A stretch of 32,763 nucleotides of DNA from NCBI GenBank assembly GCA_013334745.1, contig JAAXWY010000029.1, positions 1 through 32,763 of the forward strand. The letters are read 5' to 3'. Of the stretch, positions 25,368 through 32,763 are shown one piece after another (position 1 is the first letter of the stretch; each line of letters begins with the position of its first letter). Below the pieces are notes generated by a model that was given only the letters and a program-made list of their open reading frames with translations, was not told the DNA's origin and did not search any database. Source of the stretch: Coriobacteriia bacterium (GTDB lineage Bacteria > Actinomycetota > Coriobacteriia > Anaerosomatales > JAAXUF01). The translations under genes were made by a program, and so were the position numbers.

Positions 25368-25933
25368 GCGACAAGACCCACACCTCGAGTGTGATCGCCG
25401 ACAAGCTGCGCGCGCTTCACGAGGCCCGCGTGAAGGCAGAGCTTGCTGCAGCGGATTCGCTGGCGCCAGGAAGCGATCGTGTGGCGACCACGGGCGCGAG
25501 CTTCGCGCAGATCGCGCTGGTCAAGGGGTTGCCCGGCCCGGCCGAGGCGACCGGTGGCGGGGCCATGACAGGCGCCGATGGGGTCGCGCTCACCAAGGCC
25601 GTGACTGCGCTCGGATTCGCCGAGGCGGAGGTGTTCTTCACTGTGTCGCGCCCGGAGCAGGGGATGGACGCGGAGCGCGCCAGCGACCGTCTGCGCTTGC
25701 AGCTCGAGTCGGTCGACCCGAAGGTCATCGTCGCGCTCGATGAGCAGGCCGCCGCCGACATCGCCGAAGCGTTCGGTTGCCAGGCGCCGGCCGCCGGTTC
25801 GCCGCCGGTTCGTGTTCTCGGCAGGCGGATCTTCGCGGTCAGCGGATTCGAGGCCGCGCTTTCCGACCCCGTTGCCAAGCAGCGGGTCTGGGCGGAGCTT
25901 AAAGCCGTGAAGCCGGAAGGATCGGTGTACTAG
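25364..25933 (+). CDS. Degenerate uracil-DNA-glycosylase-superfamily protein
   Basis: A 189-residue protein whose layout resembles family 4/5 uracil-DNA glycosylases: VKGLPGPAEATGGGAMTGADGVALTKAVTALGF lies where those enzymes have the GExPG motif and the GRPFVGxAG loop, followed by EVFFTVSRP, and later PKVIVALDEQAAADIAEAFG. The catalytic Glu of GExPG is replaced (KGLPG), no iron-sulfur cysteine set is present (one Cys only), and the usual HPS/A motif is not found. It may have lost glycosylase activity and act as a binding protein, or the resemblance may be only structural. The GTG at 25364 overlaps the epimerase stop by 4 bp, and its TAG overlaps the next GTG by 1 bp. Confidence 0.6.
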   Translation: MSDKTHTSSVIADKLRALHEARVKAELAAADSLAPGSDRVATTGASFAQIALVKGLPGPAEATGGGAMTGADGVALTKAVTALGFAEAEVFFTVSRPEQGMDAERASDRLRLQLESVDPKVIVALDEQAAADIAEAFGCQAPAAGSPPVRVLGRRIFAVSGFEAALSDPVAKQRVWAELKAVKPEGSVY

Positions 25934-26598
25934 TGGCCTACATCTTCCTTGTCGCGATGGGGCTCATCATGATCGGCGAGCTCGCCGACAAGTCGCAGTT
26001 GCTCGCGATGGTGCTGGCGACGCGCTACAAGGCGTGGCAGGTGCTGCTCGGCATCTTTGTAGCCACATTCGTCGTGCACTTCTTCACGACGCTCGTGGGC
26101 CAGTTCGTTGGCTCGGCGATTCCCGAAAACGTCATCCCGTGGATCACGGGCGTCCTGTTCGTAGGATTCGGTATCTGGACGCTTCGCGGCGATACGGTCG
26201 AAGAGGAGGACGCCGATAAGGGCGGCCGGTTCGGGCCCGTCATCGCCACGGGCATAGCATTCTTCTTCGCCGAGCTTGGCGACAAGACGCAGATCATGAC
26301 GCTCGCCATCGCGGTCGATCCGGGGTCGGCGCTGCTGAGTTACCTGAAGGAGGCCGGTCCGACTGTGCAGTCGTGGCTCGCGGGTCTCGGCTCGCCCGAC
26401 TCCGTTGGCACTGCGGGCCGGTTCTGGTCCGTGACGCTCGGTTCCACGGTGGGCATGGTGCTCGCCGACGCGGTTGCGATCGGCATCGGTCGCCTGCTGG
26501 GCAAGAACCTGCCCGAGCTGGCGATGCGGCGCGTTTCCGGCGTGATCTTCATACTCTTCGGACTCCTGAGCATCGGCGCGACGTTCTTCACCGGCTGA
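25933..26598 (+). CDS. GDT1/TMEM165 family cation transporter (UPF0016)
   Basis: A 221-residue membrane protein with six or seven helices in two inverted halves. Each half has the family motif E-x-G-D-K-(S/T): the first reads GELADKSQ, with Ala for Gly, and the second AELGDKTQ. Bacterial members export Mn2+; relatives in eukaryotes exchange Ca2+/Mn2+ for H+. The acidic linker after the third helix (VEEEDADKGG) is cytosolic. The start is GTG at 25933, overlapping the previous stop by one base. A hairpin follows 28 bp downstream. Manganese as substrate is inferred from the family. Confidence 0.9.
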   Translation: MAYIFLVAMGLIMIGELADKSQLLAMVLATRYKAWQVLLGIFVATFVVHFFTTLVGQFVGSAIPENVIPWITGVLFVGFGIWTLRGDTVEEEDADKGGRFGPVIATGIAFFFAELGDKTQIMTLAIAVDPGSALLSYLKEAGPTVQSWLAGLGSPDSVGTAGRFWSVTLGSTVGMVLADAVAIGIGRLLGKNLPELAMRRVSGVIFILFGLLSIGATFFTG

Positions 26599-26626
26599 CG
26601 CCGCTCGCCGCTGAGCCCACACGCAA

Positions 26627-26655
26627 GACGAGACGCCCCATCGGGACGTCTCGTC
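26627..26655. terminator. Terminator hairpin between convergent genes
   Basis: GACGAGACG (26627-26635) pairs with CGTCTCGTC (26647-26655); after one C-A mismatch CCC pairs with GGG around ATC. It sits between the GDT1 gene and the convergent ferredoxin gene. There is no long T-run. Confidence 0.7.
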
Positions 26656-26689
26656 GTAGTTGCTACCGGTGCGGTGTCGGCGAAGAGAG

Positions 26690-26878
26690 TTAGTCCTCTT
26701 CAATCTCCGTGATCGCCCCCATCGGGCACTCCTCCATGCAGGTCGCGCAGGCGTCGCAGTTCTCCTCGGTGACGGCCTCAGCGGCGTCGCCGACGATTTC
26801 GAGTACACCATTGGGACAGGCATCCACGCAGATGCCACAGGCCGAGCAGTCGTCCGCGTTGATGATGGGTCGGGGCAT
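26690..26878 (-). CDS. 2[4Fe-4S] ferredoxin
   Basis: A 62-residue low-potential electron carrier. Two complete clusters are visible: C11-x2-C14-x2-C17-x3-C21-P and C41-x2-C44-x2-C47-x3-C51-P. The protein is strongly acidic, as clostridial-type ferredoxins are. AAGGAG precedes the ATG at 26878, and a promoter is seen about 60 bp upstream. It is a single-gene unit between two terminators or promoters. In an anaerobe with [NiFe]-hydrogenase it could link hydrogen metabolism to other oxidoreductases, but no partner is encoded next to it. Confidence 0.95.
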   Translation of the reverse strand: MPRPIINADDCSACGICVDACPNGVLEIVGDAAEAVTEENCDACATCMEECPMGAITEIEED

Positions 26879-26936
26879 GGAGTCTCCTTCTATTCGCGCG
26901 CCGCTGGTGCGACCAGACGGCTCTGGTTTCGTGCGT

Positions 26937-26965
26937 ACCATACAGAGCGGTTCGGGTGGTGTAAA
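26937..26965 (-). promoter_or_regulatory. Probable sigma-A promoter of the ferredoxin gene
   Basis: On the minus strand TTTACA (26965-26960) and TATGGT (26942-26937) are separated by 17 bp. The start of transcription would be near 26930, giving a leader of about 50 nt before the ATG at 26878. Confidence 0.55.
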
Positions 26966-27115
26966 GGGACATTTCGCCGAAGGGCGCCACTCTCCCGCAC
27001 AAGGCTTGGGTTGTCCGGTGTCCGAGCGGGTCCGCATACCGCCAGGAGCGACCCAGGCATGGCGGGTTTCAGGATCGGATTTCGGGGTATAGTTACAAGG
27101 CGTGTTGCCAGAAAA

Positions 27116-27136
27116 CTTGACAACGCAAGACTCAGA
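27116..27136. promoter_or_regulatory. HAIR-like operator for HspR upstream of dnaK
   Basis: CTTGACA-N7-ACTCAGA matches the HspR-associated inverted repeat CTTGAGT-N7-ACTCAAG in 10 of 14 arm positions with the exact 7-bp spacing. It overlaps the -35 box of the dnaK promoter. hspR is the fourth gene of the same operon, which fits autorepression. Confidence 0.65.
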
Positions 27137-27145
27137 TTTCAGAAT
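27117..27145 (+). promoter_or_regulatory. Sigma-A promoter of the dnaK operon
   Basis: A perfect TTGACA (27117-27122) is followed after 17 bp by CAGAAT (27140-27145, 4 of 6). Transcription would begin near 27152, giving a leader of about 100 nt before dnaK. I saw no CIRCE element or other obvious structure in that leader. Confidence 0.65.
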
Positions 27146-27251
27146 GGCCGAGCGGCACCTCCCGGGGGCCGCCCATAGCACTCGATAACCACCGCACCTG
27201 ATCGGCGCGGAACCTGGAATCAACGATACGCACGTGAAAGGGGAGTCAGTA

Positions 27252-29150
27252 ATGGCGAAGGTACTCGGTATCGATCTCGGTACCACCAACTCGGCGATGG
27301 CCGTCCTCGAAGGCGGAGAGCCGACCATCATCATCAACGCGGAGGGCGATCGCACGACGCCGTCCGTTGTGGCGTTCCGCGACGGTGAGCGCATCGTCGG
27401 CAAGCCCGCCAAGAACCAGGCGGTCACCAATCCTGAGAACACCATCAAGTCCATCAAGCGGTTCGTCGGCCGCAAGTTCGAGGAGACCTCCTCGGAGCGC
27501 AAGACGGTCGCGTACAAGGTCGCCAAGGGCAAGGACGGTCGCGTCGAGGTCGACATCGACGGCAAGATGTACACCCCCGAGGAGATCTCGGCGATGACGC
27601 TGCAGAAGCTTAAGGCCGACGCCGAGAAGTACCTCGGCGAGACGGTCACGCAAGCCGTCATCACGGTTCCTGCGTACTTCAACGACATGCAGCGCCAGGC
27701 CACCAAGGACGCAGGCAAGATCGCCGGTCTCGAGGTGCTTCGCATCATCAACGAGCCCACGGCTGCAGCACTCGCGTATGGCCTGGACAAGGGCGACCAG
27801 AACCAGACCGTTCTCGTCTTCGACCTCGGCGGCGGAACCTTCGACGTCTCGGTCATGGAGATCGGGGAGGGCGTCTTCGAGGTCAAGTCGACCAACGGCG
27901 ACAACCACCTCGGTGGAGACGACTGGGACCAGAAGGTCATCGACTGGCTCGCCGAGCAGTTCAAGAGCGACCATGGCATCGATCTCCGCGCCGACAAGAT
28001 GGCACTCCAGCGTCTCAAGGAGGCCGGTGAGCGCGCCAAGATGGAGCTCTCCAGCGCCCAGACCAGCCACATCAACCTTCCATTCATCACGGCGGACGCC
28101 TCGGGCCCCAAGCACCTCGATGTCACGCTTTCGCGTGCGGAGTTCGAGAAGATCACCGACGACCTGCTCGAGCGCACCCGCAAGCCCGTCCAGCAGGCCA
28201 TGAAGGACGCAGGCGTGAAGATGGGCGACATCGATGAGGTCATCCTCGTGGGTGGCTCGACTCGTATGCCCGCCGTCCAGGAGCTCGTCAAGAAGATGAC
28301 CGGCCGCGACCCGCACATGGGCGTCAACCCGGACGAGGTCGTCGCAGTCGGCGCCGCGATCCAGGGCGGCGTGCTCGCGGGCGACGTCAAGGACATCCTG
28401 CTCCTCGACGTGACCCCGCTTTCGCTCGGAGTCGAGACGCTCGGTGGAGTCATGACGCGCATGATCGAGCGCAACACCACCATCCCTACGCGCAAGACCG
28501 AGACGTACACGACGGCCGCTGACGGCCAGACGAGCGTCGAGATCCACGTCCTGCAGGGCGAGCGCGAGATGGCCGGCGACAACAAGACGCTCGGCAAGTT
28601 CCACCTCATGAACATCCCGAGCGCACCGCGCGGCATCCCGCAGGTCGAGGTCACGTTCGACATCGACGCGAATGGCATCGTGAACGTCAGCGCGAAGGAC
28701 ACGGGTACCGGCCAGGAGCAGAAGATCACCATCTCCGGCTCGACCGCGCTCTCCGACGACGAGGTCGACCGCATGGTCACCGACGCCGACAAGCACGCCG
28801 AGGAGGACGCGGCTCGCAAGGCCGAGGTCGAGGCTCGCAACCAAGCCGACACTCTCGTGTACGCGACCGAGAAGACGCTCAAGGACCTGGGCGACAAGGT
28901 GCCCGAGGACGACAAGACCGCAGTCGAGGAGGCGCTCACCGCCTCGAAGACCGCGCTTGCCGGCAACGACGTCGACGAGATCAAGTCGACCACCGAGAAG
29001 CTCCAGGAGGCCAGCTATAAGCTCGCCGAGGTCGTGTACGCAGCCGCCCAAGAGGCTGACGCTGCTGCTGGCGGCGACGAAGCCGCGGCCGCCACTGAAG
29101 ATGTCGTCGACGCGGAGTACGAGGTCGTCGACGAGGAAGAGGGCAAGTAA
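27252..29150 (+). CDS. dnaK: Chaperone DnaK (Hsp70)
   Basis: A 632-residue cytoplasmic Hsp70. The nucleotide-binding domain starts [13 protein letters not shown] and contains the phosphate loops [13 protein letters not shown] and [13 protein letters not shown]; the linker is [16 protein letters not shown]; the peptide-binding domain and helical lid follow, ending in the acidic [11 protein letters not shown]. The Actinobacteria-type short N-terminal subdomain (no insertion after the first ATPase segment) is visible. I chose the ATG at 27252, preceded by AAAGGGGAG, rather than one six codons upstream. It is the first gene of dnaK-grpE-dnaJ-hspR, and a HAIR-like site overlaps its promoter. Confidence 0.98.
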   Translation: MAKVLGIDLGTTNSAMAVLEGGEPTIIINAEGDRTTPSVVAFRDGERIVGKPAKNQAVTNPENTIKSIKRFVGRKFEETSSERKTVAYKVAKGKDGRVEVDIDGKMYTPEEISAMTLQKLKADAEKYLGETVTQAVITVPAYFNDMQRQATKDAGKIAGLEVLRIINEPTAAALAYGLDKGDQNQTVLVFDLGGGTFDVSVMEIGEGVFEVKSTNGDNHLGGDDWDQKVIDWLAEQFKSDHGIDLRADKMALQRLKEAGERAKMELSSAQTSHINLPFITADASGPKHLDVTLSRAEFEKITDDLLERTRKPVQQAMKDAGVKMGDIDEVILVGGSTRMPAVQELVKKMTGRDPHMGVNPDEVVAVGAAIQGGVLAGDVKDILLLDVTPLSLGVETLGGVMTRMIERNTTIPTRKTETYTTAADGQTSVEIHVLQGEREMAGDNKTLGKFHLMNIPSAPRGIPQVEVTFDIDANGIVNVSAKDTGTGQEQKITISGSTALSDDEVDRMVTDADKHAEEDAARKAEVEARNQADTLVYATEKTLKDLGDKVPEDDKTAVEEALTASKTALAGNDVDEIKSTTEKLQEASYKLAEVVYAAAQEADAAAGGDEAAAATEDVVDAEYEVVDEEEGK

Positions 29151-29152
29151 TC

Positions 29153-29794
29153 ATGACCAAACGCGACGGCGCTCCCACCGGCGATACCTCCGGTCGCGGT
29201 CCTCGCGAAGATCACGCTGCGGAGGCTCCCTTCGGTACCGTCGGAGGGAGCCCCGAGGCGGGTCTCGATCCCGAGTTGCTTGATGACCTCGGGGCTGAGT
29301 TCGGGCTTCGTGGTGACGTGATGGAGGACGAACTCGAGGCTGCTCGCGCCGAGGCCGCAGAGATGCGTGATGCAGCGCTTCGTGCCCAGGCCGACTTCGA
29401 GAACTTCCGTAAGCGCACAGCTCGCGAACGCGAGGATGAGCGCAAGCGCGCCGCCGAGCGACTTGTCGAGGAGCTGCTTCCTGCGATCGACAACCTCGAG
29501 CGTGCGATCGAGCACACATCGGCCGATCACGACATCGAGCACCTCATCACGGGCGTGACATCGGTTCACGCGCAGATCGTCGGGGTTCTCGGCAAGCACG
29601 GAGTGAGCGTGATCGACCCGCTCGGACAGCCGTTCGACCCGTCGACACAGCAGGCCGTGAGCCAGCAGGAAGACCCGACCGTGCCGGCCGGTACGGTCGT
29701 GGCCGCCTTCCAGAAGGGCTACGAGATGGGTGGGCGCATCGTGCGTCCGGCCATGGTCGTGGTCTCGACCGGGGGACCTCAGCGCGAGGAGTAG
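29153..29794 (+). CDS. grpE: Nucleotide exchange factor GrpE
   Basis: A 213-residue DnaK co-chaperone that releases ADP. A poorly conserved, Gly/Pro-rich N-terminal tail (about 1-55) is followed by a long coiled-coil helix (ELEAARAEAAEMRDAALRAQADFENFRKRTARE), the four-helix bundle, and the C-terminal beta domain with the family signature GTVVAAFQKGYEMGGRIVRPAMVVVS. The ATG starts 2 bp after the dnaK stop. Confidence 0.96.
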   Translation: MTKRDGAPTGDTSGRGPREDHAAEAPFGTVGGSPEAGLDPELLDDLGAEFGLRGDVMEDELEAARAEAAEMRDAALRAQADFENFRKRTAREREDERKRAAERLVEELLPAIDNLERAIEHTSADHDIEHLITGVTSVHAQIVGVLGKHGVSVIDPLGQPFDPSTQQAVSQQEDPTVPAGTVVAAFQKGYEMGGRIVRPAMVVVSTGGPQREE

Positions 29795-29797
29795 GCC

Positions 29798-30940
29798 ATG
29801 GCCCCCACAGCGAACTACTACGACATCCTCGGTGTGAAGAAGTCAGCAACCGCCGACGAGATCAAGAAGGCGTTTCGCAAGCTCGCCCGCAAGCATCATC
29901 CCGATGCCGGCGGCGAAGAGGAGAAGTTCAAGGAGATAAACGAGGCCTACGAGACGCTCTCGGATGACGAGAAGCGGAAGGCCTACGACCAGTACGGGCA
30001 GTACTTCGGTGGCCAGGTGCCGCCCGGTTATCGTTCCGGGGGCCGCGGGGCCGGAGGCCCGGGCGCCGGCGGTTTCGGCGGGCCGGGCGGCTACTCCGCC
30101 GACGTCAACATGGGCGATCTGGGTGACCTGTTCGGTAGCGTCTTCAGCGGGTTCGGCGGCGGTGGTGGCGGTCGGGGTGGTGGTCGGCCACAGCCCCAGC
30201 GCGGCCGCGATGTGGAGATGCGCCTGGACGTGACGTTTGAGCAGGCTTTCGCCGGGACCTCGACCAAAGTCGAGGTGGACGGCATCGAGTCGTGCTCGAC
30301 GTGTGGCGGTACCGGCGCCAAGCCGGGGACCAGCAGAGCGACCTGCGGCGCGTGCAGCGGCACGGGTAAGACGAGCGAGGGCCAAGGCATGTTCGGCTTC
30401 TCGCGTCCGTGCCCCGCGTGCAACGGCGAGGGAAGCGTCATCGCCTCTCGGTGCAGCAGCTGCCACGGGCACGGCCGGGTGCGCACTCGCAAGCCCGTCA
30501 CCGTCAACGTGCCTGCAGGGGTCAACGACGGCGGGAAGCTGCGGTTCAAGGGCAAGGGCGAGCCGAGTGACACCGGCGGACCGGCGGGCGATCTGTACGT
30601 GATCACCCACATCAAGCCGCACCCGTACTTCTCGCGAGAAGGAGCAGACGTCGTATTGGACCTGCCGGTCTCGATAGCCGAGGCCGCGCTCGGCGTCTCC
30701 ATCAACGTCCCGACGCCCGCTGGTGAGAAGGTGAGACTCAAGGTGCCGGCCGGCACGCAGACTGGTAAGACGCTGCGCATCACCGGCAAGGGCGCACCGA
30801 AGCTCAAGGGCGGTGGCCAGGGCGACCTGAAGGTCCGCATCAAGGTCGTGACGCCCGAGTCTCTCAGCGAGGAGCAGAAGTCCGCACTCGAGACGTTCTT
30901 CGCGGCGTCAACCGAGGATCTTCGGGCCCACATCGGATAG
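29798..30940 (+). CDS. dnaJ: Chaperone DnaJ (Hsp40, type I)
   Basis: A 380-residue co-chaperone that delivers clients to DnaK and stimulates its ATPase. J domain (1-70) with the HPD tripeptide in RKHHPDAGG; a long Gly/Phe-rich region (about 75-135); four zinc-binding C-x2-C-x-G-x-G repeats ([32 protein letters not shown]); and the C-terminal client-binding domains. The third repeat has Glu-Gly and the fourth His-Gly in place of the usual Gly-Thr/Ser, a mild variation. GAGGAG precedes the ATG. The gene lies 3 bp after grpE. A hairpin separates it from hspR. Confidence 0.97.
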   Translation: MAPTANYYDILGVKKSATADEIKKAFRKLARKHHPDAGGEEEKFKEINEAYETLSDDEKRKAYDQYGQYFGGQVPPGYRSGGRGAGGPGAGGFGGPGGYSADVNMGDLGDLFGSVFSGFGGGGGGRGGGRPQPQRGRDVEMRLDVTFEQAFAGTSTKVEVDGIESCSTCGGTGAKPGTSRATCGACSGTGKTSEGQGMFGFSRPCPACNGEGSVIASRCSSCHGHGRVRTRKPVTVNVPAGVNDGGKLRFKGKGEPSDTGGPAGDLYVITHIKPHPYFSREGADVVLDLPVSIAEAALGVSINVPTPAGEKVRLKVPAGTQTGKTLRITGKGAPKLKGGGQGDLKVRIKVVTPESLSEEQKSALETFFAASTEDLRAHIG

Positions 30941-30942
30941 CC

Positions 30943-30961
30943 AGCGGCAGGATGTGCCGCT
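30943..30961 (+). promoter_or_regulatory. Hairpin between dnaJ and hspR
   Basis: AGCGGCA (30943-30949) pairs with TGCCGCT (30955-30961) around a 5-nt loop, directly after the dnaJ stop and just before the hspR ribosome site. With only TTT after it, it may be a partial attenuator or an RNA processing/stability element. Confidence 0.45.
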
Positions 30962-30981
30962 TTCGACGAAGGATGATCGCG

Positions 30982-31383
30982 ATGAGACGAGAGAACGACA
31001 GGCCGCTGTACATGATCTCGGTCGCAGCCGAGCTTGCCGGCGTGCACCCTCAGACGCTGCGCATCTACGAGCGCCGTCGGCTCATCCAGCCGCAGCGATC
31101 GCAGGGCAACACCCGGCTGTACTCGCAGGCCGACGTCGACCGGCTGCAGCTCATCCAGCAACTCACCCAGGTCGAGGGCATCAACCTCGCTGGCGTGGTC
31201 CGCATCATCGAGCTGCAGCGCGAGCTCGATCGCACTCGCGCCGAGCTGGCTCACGCCAACGCACGGCTCGCGCGAGCCGAGGCTGCGGCGCGAGCAGCCG
31301 GGGAACGCGCTCGCAGGCGCGAGGTTCACGCGGCGATCGTCCGCGTTCAGCCCGGCGCCGTGGCCAGGAGGCAGGGATTCTGA
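30982..31383 (+). CDS. hspR: Heat-shock repressor HspR (MerR family)
   Basis: A 133-residue MerR-type regulator. The winged helix-turn-helix is PLYMISVAAELAGVHPQTLRIYERRRLIQPQRSQGNTRLYSQADVDRLQ, followed by the antiparallel coiled-coil (about 70-115) and a basic tail. In Actinomycetota HspR represses dnaK-type operons at HAIR sites, using DnaK as corepressor, and DnaK is encoded in the same operon. I chose the ATG at 30982 because GAAGGA lies eight bases upstream; an ATG at 30973 would sit inside that ribosome site. The stop TGA overlaps an ATG of a small downstream frame (TGATG). Confidence 0.94.
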   Translation: MRRENDRPLYMISVAAELAGVHPQTLRIYERRRLIQPQRSQGNTRLYSQADVDRLQLIQQLTQVEGINLAGVVRIIELQRELDRTRAELAHANARLARAEAAARAAGERARRREVHAAIVRVQPGAVARRQGF

Positions 31384-31481
31384 TGGCGAATCGCGAGACG
31401 CAGCCCGGCGACAGGCGTAACCCCGTTGTCCGCTGGCTCGAGAACGTACGGGCCGGCGAGATATGGGGCGGACCGGCTTGA
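31383..31481 (+). CDS. Possible 32-residue microprotein coupled to hspR
   Basis: A 32-codon frame begins at the ATG inside TGATG at the hspR stop and ends TGA at 31479-31481. AGGAGG lies 11 bases upstream, inside the hspR end. The peptide starts MANRETQPGDRRNPVV and is basic and Trp-containing. I recognise no family. The strong ribosome site and coupled start suggest translation; the short length means chance cannot be excluded. Confidence 0.4.
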   Translation: MANRETQPGDRRNPVVRWLENVRAGEIWGGPA

Positions 31482-31495
31482 CAGGCCGTGGCGTG

Positions 31496-31536
31496 GGTGT
31501 GGTCACACCTGGTACCCGGGCGGCACGGAGCGCCCG
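31496..31536. other. Two dyads in the hspR-clpB gap
   Basis: GGTGTG-GT-CACACC (31496-31509) is a compact near-palindrome that could be an operator. CGGGCG (31517-31522) pairs with CGCCCG (31531-31536) around 8 nt. The 138-bp gap between the small frame and clpB shows no clear HAIR element and no convincing sigma-A promoter, though TTGACA occurs at 31478-31483 without a matching -10 box. Confidence 0.4.
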
Positions 31537-31619
31537 CTTGAACGGCGAAACGCTGATCGTCCCGTGAGGACGACAGAGGCTGACGCGAGCCACCGGCTCG
31601 CGATGGAGGTGGCACGACG

Positions 31620-32763
31620 ATGAGACTCGACAAGCTCACGATCAAGGCACAGGAGGCTCTCGAGGCCTCGGGTGGTATCGCCGAGGAGTACGGCGCGAGT
31701 CAGGTGGAACCGGAGCACCTGCTCAAGGCGCTGCTCGACCAGGCAGAGGGCATCGTCCGCCCGATCCTCTCGAAGGTGGGTGCCGACCCGTCGGGGCTCG
31801 ACGCGGCGGTGGGCGAGGCGCTTGCGGCCGCTCCCAAGGTATCCGGAGCCGCCGCTCAGATGGGTGTCGGCCCGAGGCTCAACACGGTTCTCAACGACGC
31901 CTTCAAGTTCGCCGAGAAGATGAAGGACGCCTACGTCTCCAGCGAGCACTTGCTCGTGGCGCTCGCCGCCGATAAGGGAGAAGCCGGCCGTGCGCTCGAG
32001 CGGGCCGGTGCAACGCAGGCGCGACTCAATGCCGCCGTCGACGAGCTGCGACGCGGCTCCAAGGTCACCGACCAGAACTCCGAGGCGCAGTTCCAGGCGC
32101 TCGAGCGCTACGGGCGCAATCTCACCCAGGCCGCGCGCGACGGCAAGCTCGATCCGGTCATCGGCCGCGTCGACGAGATCCGCCGCACCGTGCAGGTGCT
32201 CTCGCGCCGCACCAAGAACAACCCTGTGCTCATCGGCGAGCCGGGAACGGGCAAGACCGCGATCGTCGAAGGGCTCGCACAGCGCATCGTCGCCGGCGAC
32301 GTGCCCAGCAGCCTGCGCGATAAGGACCTCATCTCGCTCGACCTGGCCTCGATGGTCGCGGGGGCGAAGTACCGCGGCGAGTTCGAGGACCGGCTCAAGG
32401 CGGTCTTGCGCGAGGTCGAGGAGTCCGCCGGGCAGATCCTGCTGTTCATCGATGAGCTGCACACGATCGTCGGCGCCGGCGCGGCCGAGGGCGCGATGGA
32501 CGCGGGCAACATGCTCAAGCCCGCTCTCGCGCGCGGCGAGCTGCACGCGATCGGCGCCACCACACTCGACGAGTACCGCAAGCACATCGAGAAGGACGCG
32601 GCGCTCGAGCGCCGCTTCCAGCCGGTCATGGTCGGCCAGCCGACCGTCGAGGACACGATCAGCATCCTGCGCGGCCTGCGCGAGCGCTACGAGATCCATC
32701 ACGGGGTGCGGCTGAAGGACACGGCCCTCGTGGCGGCGGCCGTGCTGTCACAGCGCTACATCA
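31620..32763 (+). CDS. clpB: ATP-dependent disaggregase ClpB (5' part; continues beyond the window)
   Basis: The first 381 residues of a Hsp100 protein that rescues aggregated proteins together with DnaK/DnaJ/GrpE. The N domain starts [25 protein letters not shown], close to the family start, with the repeat EHLLKALL and EHLLVALA. The first AAA+ module shows Walker A GEPGTGKT (206-213), Walker [28 protein letters not shown] (sensor 1) and the arginine-finger region [14 protein letters not shown] lies about 10 bases upstream of the ATG at 31620. The frame is open to the last base. ClpB rather than ClpC or ClpA is chosen from the N-terminus and the dnaK-operon context. Confidence 0.95.
   Translation, partial: MRLDKLTIKAQEALEASGGIAEEYGASQVEPEHLLKALLDQAEGIVRPILSKVGADPSGLDAAVGEALAAAPKVSGAAAQMGVGPRLNTVLNDAFKFAEKMKDAYVSSEHLLVALAADKGEAGRALERAGATQARLNAAVDELRRGSKVTDQNSEAQFQALERYGRNLTQAARDGKLDPVIGRVDEIRRTVQVLSRRTKNNPVLIGEPGTGKTAIVEGLAQRIVAGDVPSSLRDKDLISLDLASMVAGAKYRGEFEDRLKAVLREVEESAGQILLFIDELHTIVGAGAAEGAMDAGNMLKPALARGELHAIGATTLDEYRKHIEKDAALERRFQPVMVGQPTVEDTISILRGLRERYEIHHGVRLKDTALVAAAVLSQRYI

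Noticed and set aside
27100-27251. CIRCE element for HrcA in the dnaK leader
   Set aside because: No TTAGCACTC-N9-GAGTGCTAA-like repeat is present; the control element seen is HAIR-like.
26690-28993. Long open frame antisense to dnaK, ending as the ferredoxin gene
   Set aside because: It is a by-product of the GC-rich codon bias of dnaK; only the last 62 codons (from ATG 26878 with AAGGAG) match a known protein.
27246-29051. 601-codon open frame antisense to dnaK
   Set aside because: Shadow frame; composition is typical of the reverse complement of a GC-rich gene and no family is recognisable.
31477-31497. CTTGACA before clpB as a HAIR element
   Set aside because: The second arm at the 7-bp spacing is GCGTGGG, which does not match ACTCAAG.
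31426-31623. 65-codon frame ending over the clpB start
   Set aside because: It lacks a ribosome site and overlaps the better-supported 32-codon frame; the ATGA overlap with clpB could be chance.
1-32763. tRNA, rRNA, CRISPR array, transposase or phage genes
   Set aside because: None could be seen on either strand; the window looks like core chromosome apart from a few unknown genes.

Overview
The window is GC-rich bacterial chromosome (estimated by eye at about 65% GC), densely packed, with many 4-bp ATGA/GTGA stop-start overlaps and frequent GTG starts. The gene set fits an anaerobic or facultative member of the Actinomycetota: an HspR-type dnaK operon with a HAIR-like operator, a ClpB start, a transaldolase/PGI-type glucose-6-phosphate isomerase, and a [NiFe]-hydrogenase maturation cluster with nickel uptake. 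A deep lineage such as the Coriobacteriia is plausible but is inference. I saw no rRNA, tRNA, CRISPR array, insertion sequence or prophage gene.

Layout. (a) 1-3657, plus strand: a short hypothetical gene, a GNAT acetyltransferase, a LytS-like sensor kinase, a LytTR response regulator and a YfcE-like phosphoesterase, all tightly coupled. (b) 3654-7988, minus: a PGI-like isomerase whose stop shares a CTAG with the phosphoesterase stop, an EamA permease, and an SDR-DUF2867 protein. (c) 8021-15719, minus: one long nickel/hydrogenase unit, nikR-cbiQ-cbiO-(zinc ribbon/HEPN-like)-hypF-hypC-hypD-hypE, closed by a perfect hairpin. The membrane S-component cbiM/nikMN (15897-16952, plus) is transcribed divergently, and the shared intergenic region holds an inverted repeat suitable for NikR. 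(d) 17026-21854, minus: a large secreted or membrane-anchored protein, a PIN-transmembrane-TPR fusion, thioredoxin reductase, thioredoxin and a small helical protein. (e) 21974-26598, plus: lon, a sugar-nucleotide epimerase, a degenerate uracil-DNA-glycosylase-like protein and a GDT1/TMEM165 cation transporter. (f) 26690-26878, minus: a 2[4Fe-4S] ferredoxin. (g) 27116-32763, plus: dnaK-grpE-dnaJ-hspR, a possible 32-residue microprotein, and the 5' part of clpB, which runs off the window.

How the parts work together. The nik/cbi genes import nickel under NikR control, and HypF, C, D and E build the Fe(CN)2CO group of [NiFe]-hydrogenase. HypA, HypB and the hydrogenase subunits are not in the window. 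The chaperone operon appears autoregulated: the HAIR-like site overlaps the -35 box of the dnaK promoter, and hspR is the fourth gene of the operon.

Most interesting points: the zinc-ribbon/HEPN-like protein translationally coupled to hypF; the membrane-anchored PIN nuclease with TPRs predicted outside the membrane, in an operon with thioredoxin reductase; an 8-residue repeat insertion in HypF; an exact 17-bp direct repeat flanking an 83-residue gene; and the microprotein candidate behind hspR.
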